Origin: an uncultured Acidobacteriota bacterium
GTDB taxonomy: Bacteria > Acidobacteriota > JAAYUB01
Length of the DNA stretch: 12,300 nucleotides
Assembly: GCA_937925645.1 (NCBI GenBank)
Contig: CALAMB010000407.1
Coordinates: 1-12,300, forward strand
Reading direction: 5' to 3'
A model generated the notes under the pieces. It searched no databases and was not told where the DNA came from. It was given only the letters and a program-made list of their open reading frames with translations. The position numbers and the translations under genes are program-made. Positions 7,320 to 12,300 of the stretch are shown here, one piece after another; position 1 is the first letter of the stretch; each line of letters opens with the position of its first letter.

Positions 7320-7731
7320 GATCGCCCTCGTGGAGCATGAGCTGGTAGCCCGGCCGGGCGTGGAAGCCCAGCCGCTCGTAGAACGCCTGCGTGCCGGGTT
7401 CGGCCACCAGGCCGACCCAGTCCAGGCCCCGGCGGCGGCAGCGCGCCGTGAGGCGACGGACGATCTCCGCGCCGATGCCCCGGCCCCGCAGGTCGCGGCG
7501 GACCACGACGTCCTGGATGTAGGCGTCGCTGGCGCCGTCGGAGATCGCCCGGCCCATGCCCACGGCGGCGCCGGCGGCGTCACGGGCCACCAGAAACGCG
7601 AAGCTGCCGCGGATCATCGCGGGGATGGCTTTCCGCGACCAGCGCTCGTCCCACCAGCCGGCCTCCTGGTAGAGTTCCACCACCGTCTCGGCGGGCAGCT
7701 CGGTGACGAACGCGAAGCGGATGCCTTTCAT
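7312..7731 (-). CDS. GNAT-family N-acetyltransferase
   Basis: This 139-residue protein has the compact GNAT fold. The acetyl-CoA pyrophosphate loop is seen in DVVVRRDLRGRGIGAEI, with the RxxGxG pattern at R82, G85 and G87. The C-terminal motif AFYERLGF (about 116-123) is also typical. It should transfer an acetyl group from acetyl-CoA to an amine; the acceptor cannot be told. I chose ATG 7731 (MKGIRFAF) because GGAGG lies 4 nt upstream. The in-frame ATG at 7779 is embedded in the TATAAT box of the likely promoter, so it would lie upstream of the transcript. It is the first gene of the minus-strand operon and overlaps the DUF2156 gene by 8 bp. Confidence 0.88.
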   Translation of the reverse strand: MKGIRFAFVTELPAETVVELYQEAGWWDERWSRKAIPAMIRGSFAFLVARDAAGAAVGMGRAISDGASDAYIQDVVVRRDLRGRGIGAEIVRRLTARCRRRGLDWVGLVAEPGTQAFYERLGFHARPGYQLMLHEGDRD

Positions 7732-7777
7732 GACGCCTCCGGCGGACGCCGGTGAGCCGGCGCCCGAATCGTCCGCC

Positions 7778-7807
7778 ATTATACCCCAGCCCCACGGCGC
7801 CCGTCAC
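7778..7807 (-). promoter_or_regulatory. Sigma-70-like promoter of the GNAT-DUF2156-M16-GH97 operon
   Basis: Read on the minus strand, a perfect TATAAT (7783-7778) lies 18 bp after GTGACG (7807-7802), a 4-of-6 match to the -35 consensus. Transcription would begin near 7771, about 40 nt upstream of the GNAT start at 7731. No other good promoter is seen inside the four-gene block, whose genes overlap or are separated by 18-38 bp, so one transcript for all four is likely. Confidence 0.6.
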
Positions 7808-7839
7808 CGCCGCCGGCGCCGCGGATTTGACTTGGCGGC

Positions 7840-8691
7840 ATGACGGCTTTGGGCGAGAATGGACGCTCGGGAAACGCCATGACGGAAACACCCTGCCCAA
7901 TCGATCCTCCTGCGCCACCCGGCGACGCGTCGGCGGAGGTTGGAACCGAAGCGACTGCTCCTGCGGCGCTCCCGCCGGCGAAGCGAAGCCCGGCCCGGCG
8001 GATCTGGGCGGTGACCTGGAAGGTGGCGCTGGCCCTGCTGCTGGTGCCGCCCGTCGAGGTGACCGTGTTCCGCTTCGTGGATCCGCCGGTGACGACGGTG
8101 ATGCTGATCCAGTCGCTGGAAAACCGGATCGGCGGCCGCCCCGCGGGCTGGCGGCACGCGAACGTCCCGGCCGAAGCCATTTCGCCGTGGCTGTTCTCGG
8201 CCGTGCTCGCCGCCGAGGACCAGCGCTTCTTCGACCACCACGGCTTCGACCTGGTGGAGATCGAAAACGCCCGCGACAAGCACCAGCGCAATCCGAAGAA
8301 ACCGCTCCGCGGCGCCAGCACCATCACCCAGCAGGTGGCCAAGAACCTCTTTCTGCCGCCCTGGCGGTCTTTTCTGCGCAAGGGGGCCGAGGCCTACTAC
8401 ACCGTCTGGCTGGAGCTGCTGTGGCCGAAGCGGCGGATCCTGGAGGTGTACGCCAACGTCGCCGAGTTCGCCCCCGGCGTGTACGGGGCGGCGGCGGCGG
8501 CGCGGCACCACTTCCGCAAGACCGCCGCCCGGCTCACGCCTCGCGAGGCGGCGCTGCTGGCGGCGGTGCTCCCCAACCCGAAGCGCTGGAACGCCGCCCG
8601 CCCCACGCCCTACATCCAGTCGCGGGCGGAGTGGATCCAGAGTCAGTTCGTCGCGCTGCCGCAGGAATATTGGCCCCGTTCGAAACGGTGA
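7840..8691 (+). CDS. mtgA: Monofunctional peptidoglycan glycosyltransferase
   Basis: The enzyme (GT51 family) polymerises lipid II into glycan strands on the outer face of the cytoplasmic membrane. The 283-residue protein has a disordered Pro/Ala-rich N-terminus, one membrane anchor (about 55-78) and the catalytic domain. GT51 motifs appear in order: AAEDQRFFDHHGFD with catalytic E126, RGASTITQQVAKNLFL (157-172), KGAEAYYTVWLELLWPKRRILEVYANVAEF (three adjoining blocks, about 181-210), and LTPREAALLAAVLPNP (232-247). There is no transpeptidase domain, so it is MtgA and not a class A PBP. The start is uncertain: ATG 7840 and in-frame ATG 7879 both lack a clear ribosome binding site. A weak promoter (TTGGCG 7832-7837, 17 bp, GAGAAT 7855-7860) would favour 7879. 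It is divergent from the GNAT operon. Confidence 0.92.
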   Translation: MTALGENGRSGNAMTETPCPIDPPAPPGDASAEVGTEATAPAALPPAKRSPARRIWAVTWKVALALLLVPPVEVTVFRFVDPPVTTVMLIQSLENRIGGRPAGWRHANVPAEAISPWLFSAVLAAEDQRFFDHHGFDLVEIENARDKHQRNPKKPLRGASTITQQVAKNLFLPPWRSFLRKGAEAYYTVWLELLWPKRRILEVYANVAEFAPGVYGAAAAARHHFRKTAARLTPREAALLAAVLPNPKRWNAARPTPYIQSRAEWIQSQFVALPQEYWPRSKR

Positions 8692-8705
8692 CGCCGCCAC
8701 GGCCG

Positions 8706-8734
8706 TTGGCAATCGGGCGCCAAACTGGTATCAT
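8706..8734 (+). promoter_or_regulatory. Sigma-70-like promoter of the ABC exporter operon
   Basis: TTGGCA (8706-8711) and TATCAT (8729-8734) each match the consensus at 5 of 6 positions and are exactly 17 bp apart. Transcription would start near 8741, leaving a leader of about 56 nt before the proposed start at 8797. The site lies just after the mtgA stop codon, so the exporter genes can be expressed independently of mtgA. Confidence 0.65.
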
Positions 8735-8784
8735 CGGGCTTCGGCGCCGCCGGCCGTTGCCCGGAACGGGCCGGGGCGCGTCAC

Positions 8785-8799
8785 AGGAGACCGGCCATC
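8785..8799 (+). promoter_or_regulatory. Ribosome binding site followed by a possible ATC start codon
   Basis: AGGAG (8785-8789) is followed after 7 nt by ATC (8797-8799), in frame with the first ABC exporter gene. From there the protein would read (M)RHLKILGPYLWKYR, the usual beginning of this transporter family. No ATG, GTG or TTG occurs in frame between the mtgA stop and ATG 8869, and 8869 has no ribosome binding site. Either ATC is the start codon, or this base is a sequencing error or mutation from ATG. Confidence 0.5.
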
Positions 8800-10545
8800 C
8801 GACACCTCAAGATCCTCGGCCCCTACCTCTGGAAGTACCGCCTCGAGCTGCTGGCCGGCTTCGCCTGCATGCTCATGCAGAACTACGGCTACATGAAGGT
8901 GCCGGAGTTCTTCAAGCGGACGCTCGACGAGATCACCGGCGCCAACCGCGCCGGAGTGATCCTCGAGAACCTGCTCTGGGCCGGACTGGTGATGGCGCTC
9001 ACCGGCGGGGCCATGTTCCTCATGCGGAACCTGATCATCGGCGTCTCGCGCAAGATCGAGTACGAGCTGCGGGAGCGCCTCTACGGCCGCCTGCTGGCCC
9101 TGGACTTCACCTTCTACCAGGCCAACCAGACCGGCGACCTGATGAGCCGGTGCACCAACGACCTGAGCGAGGTCCGCACCCTGCTGGGGCCGGGGATCAT
9201 GTACGTGCCCAACGCCCTGACCCGCTTCCTGTTCTTCATGCCGGTGCTGTTCGCCCTGTCGGGCTCCCTCATGCTCATGGTCACGGGAATGCTGGGCGTG
9301 CTCATCCTGATGATCGTGGTGGTACTGCCGCGCCTGCGGCCCATGTACAAGCGGATCCAGGAGACCCTCGCCGCGATCAACAGCCGGGTCTGGCAGGTCA
9401 TCGCCGGCATCCAGACGGTCAAGCTTCACACCATGGAGGACACCGAGTTCGCGCGGTTCGAGACGCTCAACCGCGAGTATGTCCGGCACCAGATGCGGGT
9501 GGCCACGCTGCGCGGCTTCATCTGGCCGTTCTTCATCTTCATGCTGGGGCTGGTGGAACTGATGATCCTGGCGGTGGGCGGCGCACAGGTGATCCGCGGC
9601 GAGCTGACCCTGGGCGAACTGCTCCAGTTCACCGTCATGGTGGGCTTCCTCACGTTCCCGGTGCTGTCGCTGGGCTGGATCATGTCGCTGGTCCAGCAGG
9701 GGCTGGCGGCGCTGGAGCGCCTGAATCACATCCTGGCGCACCCGGTGGATGTGCCGGCGGACCAGCCGCCGGCGGCCGCCGGGGAGCCGGCCTTCCAGGT
9801 CCGGGGACTACGCTACCGCTATCCGGGCGCGCGGGCGGACGCTCTCCGCGGCGTGGACCTGGACATCGCCCCCGGCCAGACGGTGGGCATCACCGGCATG
9901 GTGGGCTGTGGCAAGTCCACGCTGCTGCGGATCCTCTGCGGCCTGCTCCGGCCGGAGCCGGGCATGGTCCGCTTCAACGGCGCCGACCTCGCCGGCCTGG
10001 ACCCCGACAGCGTCTACGAGCGGGTCGCCGTGGTCCCGCAGGAGACGTTCCTCTTCTCCCGCACCGTCGCCGAGAACATCGCCCTTGGCGCCGACGCCGC
10101 CGATCCGGCAGGCGTTGAGGCGGCGGCCGCCCAGGCGGGCCTGGACAAGGACATCCAGACCTTCCCCCACGCCTACGGCGAGATGGTGGGCGAGCGCGGC
10201 ATCACCCTGTCGGGCGGCCAGAAGCAGCGGCTGGCCATCGCCCGCGCGCTCTGGCGCGACCGGCCGGTGCTCTTCTTCGACGACGCGCTCTCGAGCGTGG
10301 ATGCCGCCACCGAGTCGGCAATCCTGGACAGCCTGCGGAACCTGCACCGGCGCAAGACCCTGGTCGTGGTCTCCCACCGGATCTCGGCGCTGAAGGCGGC
10401 CGACGTCATCCACGTCATGGACGCCGGACGGATCGCGGAGTCGGGCACCCACGGGGAGCTGCTGGCGCAACAGGGGCTCTACTACCGCATGGCCCGGCTG
10501 CAGCAGATGGAGATGGCCCTGGCCGGAGGCGGCAATGGCGACTGA
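8797..10545 (+). CDS. ABC exporter half-transporter, subunit with degenerate ATP site
   Basis: This is a type IV (B-family) ABC exporter subunit: an N-terminal six-helix membrane domain (to about residue 310), then an ATPase domain. Numbered from the proposed ATC start (582 residues), it shows Walker A GMVGCGKST (367-375), Q-loop VVPQETFLF (Q415), signature LSGGQ (471-475), Walker B VLFFDD and switch H527. The residue after the Walker B Asp, normally the catalytic Glu, is Asp (DDALSSVD). This is typical of the degenerate-site subunit in heterodimeric exporters such as TM287/288 or YheI/YheH. Starting at ATG 8869 would lose 24 residues, including the start of helix 1, and lacks a ribosome binding site. 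The gene overlaps the next by 11 bp, pointing to coupled translation and joint assembly. Substrate unknown; drugs and lipids are common for the family. Confidence 0.9.
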   Translation: MRHLKILGPYLWKYRLELLAGFACMLMQNYGYMKVPEFFKRTLDEITGANRAGVILENLLWAGLVMALTGGAMFLMRNLIIGVSRKIEYELRERLYGRLLALDFTFYQANQTGDLMSRCTNDLSEVRTLLGPGIMYVPNALTRFLFFMPVLFALSGSLMLMVTGMLGVLILMIVVVLPRLRPMYKRIQETLAAINSRVWQVIAGIQTVKLHTMEDTEFARFETLNREYVRHQMRVATLRGFIWPFFIFMLGLVELMILAVGGAQVIRGELTLGELLQFTVMVGFLTFPVLSLGWIMSLVQQGLAALERLNHILAHPVDVPADQPPAAAGEPAFQVRGLRYRYPGARADALRGVDLDIAPGQTVGITGMVGCGKSTLLRILCGLLRPEPGMVRFNGADLAGLDPDSVYERVAVVPQETFLFSRTVAENIALGADAADPAGVEAAAAQAGLDKDIQTFPHAYGEMVGERGITLSGGQKQRLAIARALWRDRPVLFFDDALSSVDAATESAILDSLRNLHRRKTLVVVSHRISALKAADVIHVMDAGRIAESGTHGELLAQQGLYYRMARLQQMEMALAGGGNGD

Positions 10546-12300
10546 GACCGACGCCGCCCACCCCCCCATCCGCGACTGGCGGCAGCTCCTGCGGCTGCTC
10601 GCGTACGTGCGCCGCCGCTGGCTCCTGGCGGCCGCCTCGGTGCTGCTGATGCTCGTCTTCAACGTGGCCGGGGTGGCGGAGCCGTACCTGGTGAAGCTGG
10701 GCATCGACCGCGATGTAGCTGCGGGCGACCTGGCCGGACTCCAGCGCACCGCCCTGTGGCTGGGGCTGATCATGGCGGTGGGCCTGGTGTGCCAGTTCCT
10801 GTTCAACTTCGCGGTGCAGTACCTGGGGCAGCGGCTGCTCCTGGACCTCCGGATGGACCTGTTCCGCAAGGTGCTGGACCTGTCGAAGGACTACTACGAC
10901 AAGACCGCCGCCGGCAAGACGCTCACCAACGTCACGAACGACGTGGAATCGATCCGCGAGTTCATCTCCGAGGGGATCGTCTCGGTGGTGGGCGACCTGC
11001 TGAAGGTGGGCATGATCTTCGTGGCCATGCTGGCCATCGACCTGAAGCTGGCGCTGATGGCCTTCGTCACCCTGCCGGTGTTCGTTCTGGCCACCGCGCT
11101 GTTCCGGCGGAGCATCCGCTCCGGCTTCCGCGGCGTGCGCCGGGCCAACGCCGAGATCAACACCAGCCTGAACGAAACCATCTCCGGCATCCGGGAGATC
11201 CGCCTGTTCCGCATCCGCGACAAGTTCGCCGCCGACTTCGCGGTGCACAACCGCAACTACCGCGACGCCTACCTCAAGACCATCCGCGCCTACGCCCTCT
11301 ACTTCCCCGTGCTCGAGGGCGTGAGCAACCTCGGGATGATTCTCACCCTGTTCGCCGCCCACACCCTGGTGGGCGTGGAGCTGCGGGTGGGCGTGATCTT
11401 CGCCTTCTTCGCCTACATTAATATGTTCTTCCGGCCGCTGCGGGAGATGGCCGAGCAGTTCAACACGTTTCAGTCGGCCATGGCCGCCACCGAGCGGGTG
11501 CTGCAGTTGCTGGACCAGCCCGTCAGCGTGCGGGAGCCCGCCGTCCCGACGCCGCTGCCGGCGCGCTTCGCCGGCGCGCTGGAGTTCCGCGGCGTCCGCT
11601 TCGCCTACGACCCGGAAGCGCCGGTGCTGCAGGATTTTTCCTGCCGGATCCGTCCCGGCGAGCGGGTCGCCCTGGTGGGCTACACCGGCAGCGGCAAGAC
11701 CACCGTGATCAGCCTGCTGAACCGGCTCTACGACGTCACCGGCGGCGCCGTCACCATCGACGGGACCGACATCCGTGAGCTGCCGGTGCGGGAGCTGCGG
11801 CGGCGCATTGCCACCATCCCCCAGGACGTCTTCCTCTTCACCGGCACCGTGGCCGAGAACATCGGCCTGCACGTGCCCGGCATCGGGCGCGACCGGATCG
11901 AGTCGGCCGCCCGCGAGGCGCTCCTCCACCCGTTCATCGAAGCGATGCCCAACGGGTATGACGAGAACGTGCTCGAGGAGGGGCGGCTGCTTTCCGCCGG
12001 CCAGCGCCAGCTCCTGAGCTTCGCCCGGGCGCTGGTGCGTGAGCCGGACATCGTCGTCATGGACGAAGCCACCGCCAACGTCGACTCGGCCACCGAGCAC
12101 CTGGTGGAGGACGCCATTCACAATCTGCTCCGGGGGCGGACCGCCATCATCATCGCTCACCGGCTCTCCACCATCCGCGAGGTGGACCGGATCCTGGTCC
12201 TGCACAAGGGCCGCCTGGCCGAGGAGGGCACCCACGACGAGCTGCTGGCCCGCGGCGGTCTTTACAGCCAGCTTTACCAGCGGCAGGCGTTCCTGTCGGC
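10535..12300 (+). CDS. ABC exporter half-transporter, canonical Walker B subunit, 3' end outside the window
   Basis: This is the partner of the preceding exporter subunit; 588 residues are visible and only the extreme C-terminus is missing. ATG 10535 lies inside the end of the first gene, 5 nt after GGAGG. The membrane domain covers about residues 20-320 and the ATPase domain begins near 348. Motifs are Walker A GYTGSGKT (382-389), Q-loop IPQDVFLF (Q430), Walker B DIVVMDEATANVD with catalytic Glu E511, and switch H542. The signature is LSAGQ (486-490) and not LSGGQ. In heterodimeric exporters a weakened signature in this subunit combines with the Asp-type Walker B of its partner to form the inactive site. 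The two genes therefore fit one exporter with one working and one regulatory ATP site. Confidence 0.93.
   Translation, partial: MATETDAAHPPIRDWRQLLRLLAYVRRRWLLAAASVLLMLVFNVAGVAEPYLVKLGIDRDVAAGDLAGLQRTALWLGLIMAVGLVCQFLFNFAVQYLGQRLLLDLRMDLFRKVLDLSKDYYDKTAAGKTLTNVTNDVESIREFISEGIVSVVGDLLKVGMIFVAMLAIDLKLALMAFVTLPVFVLATALFRRSIRSGFRGVRRANAEINTSLNETISGIREIRLFRIRDKFAADFAVHNRNYRDAYLKTIRAYALYFPVLEGVSNLGMILTLFAAHTLVGVELRVGVIFAFFAYINMFFRPLREMAEQFNTFQSAMAATERVLQLLDQPVSVREPAVPTPLPARFAGALEFRGVRFAYDPEAPVLQDFSCRIRPGERVALVGYTGSGKTTVISLLNRLYDVTGGAVTIDGTDIRELPVRELRRRIATIPQDVFLFTGTVAENIGLHVPGIGRDRIESAAREALLHPFIEAMPNGYDENVLEEGRLLSAGQRQLLSFARALVREPDIVVMDEATANVDSATEHLVEDAIHNLLRGRTAIIIAHRLSTIREVDRILVLHKGRLAEEGTHDELLARGGLYSQLYQRQAFLS

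Noticed and set aside
7320..7583. N-terminal extension of the DUF2156 gene
   Set aside because: The extension lies entirely within the GNAT gene in another frame. GTG 7319 has a ribosome binding site and begins the recognisable protein.
7752..10118. Long plus-strand open frame (788 codons) across mtgA and the first ABC gene
   Set aside because: It is in a different frame from two genes with full family motifs and translates to Pro/Arg/Gly-rich sequence with no domain.
10415..12235. Minus-strand open frame (606 codons) opposite the second ABC gene
   Set aside because: It is an antisense shadow, His/Gln/Glu-rich and without motifs, lying over an ABC subunit with all ATPase motifs.

Overview
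This is a very GC-rich bacterial window with tightly packed genes, strong third-position GC and sigma-70-like promoters. Gene content (FHA protein, two-domain M16 peptidase, GH97 glycosidase, MtgA transglycosylase, heterodimeric ABC exporter) suggests a diderm, perhaps an Acidobacteriota-like lineage. That placement is a guess from composition and gene style, not from a marker gene.

Layout. (1) Positions 1-395, minus strand: the start of an FHA-domain gene running off the left edge, with a good promoter at 507-535. (2) Positions 717-1628, plus strand: a methionine sulfoxide reductase A gene whose catalytic Cys codon is an in-frame TGA (1041-1043), followed at once by a perfect 8-bp stem-loop with a GTT loop. 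I read this as a selenoprotein MsrA with a bacterial SECIS element; a routine gene caller would report only the fragment from 1098 on. (3) Positions 1639-7731, minus strand: a probable four-gene operon in the order GNAT acetyltransferase, DUF2156-type protein, M16 peptidase, GH97 glycosidase. Its genes overlap or lie 18-38 bp apart, and a TATAAT promoter sits just upstream. It converges on msrA with a 10-bp gap. (4) Positions 7840-8691, plus strand: mtgA, a monofunctional peptidoglycan glycosyltransferase. (5) Positions 8797-12300, plus strand: two overlapping ABC exporter half-transporter genes with their own promoter (8706-8734). They look like one heterodimeric exporter with one degenerate and one canonical ATP site. 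The first gene has no usual start codon where one is expected; a well-spaced ribosome binding site precedes an ATC codon instead.

The most notable item is the Sec-MsrA with its SECIS. Sec-containing MsrA is known from a few algae and bacteria, so the type is not new, but this gene would be missed or called a pseudogene by standard annotation. The second is the possible AUC start of the ABC exporter. No tRNA, rRNA, CRISPR array, insertion sequence or phage gene was seen.
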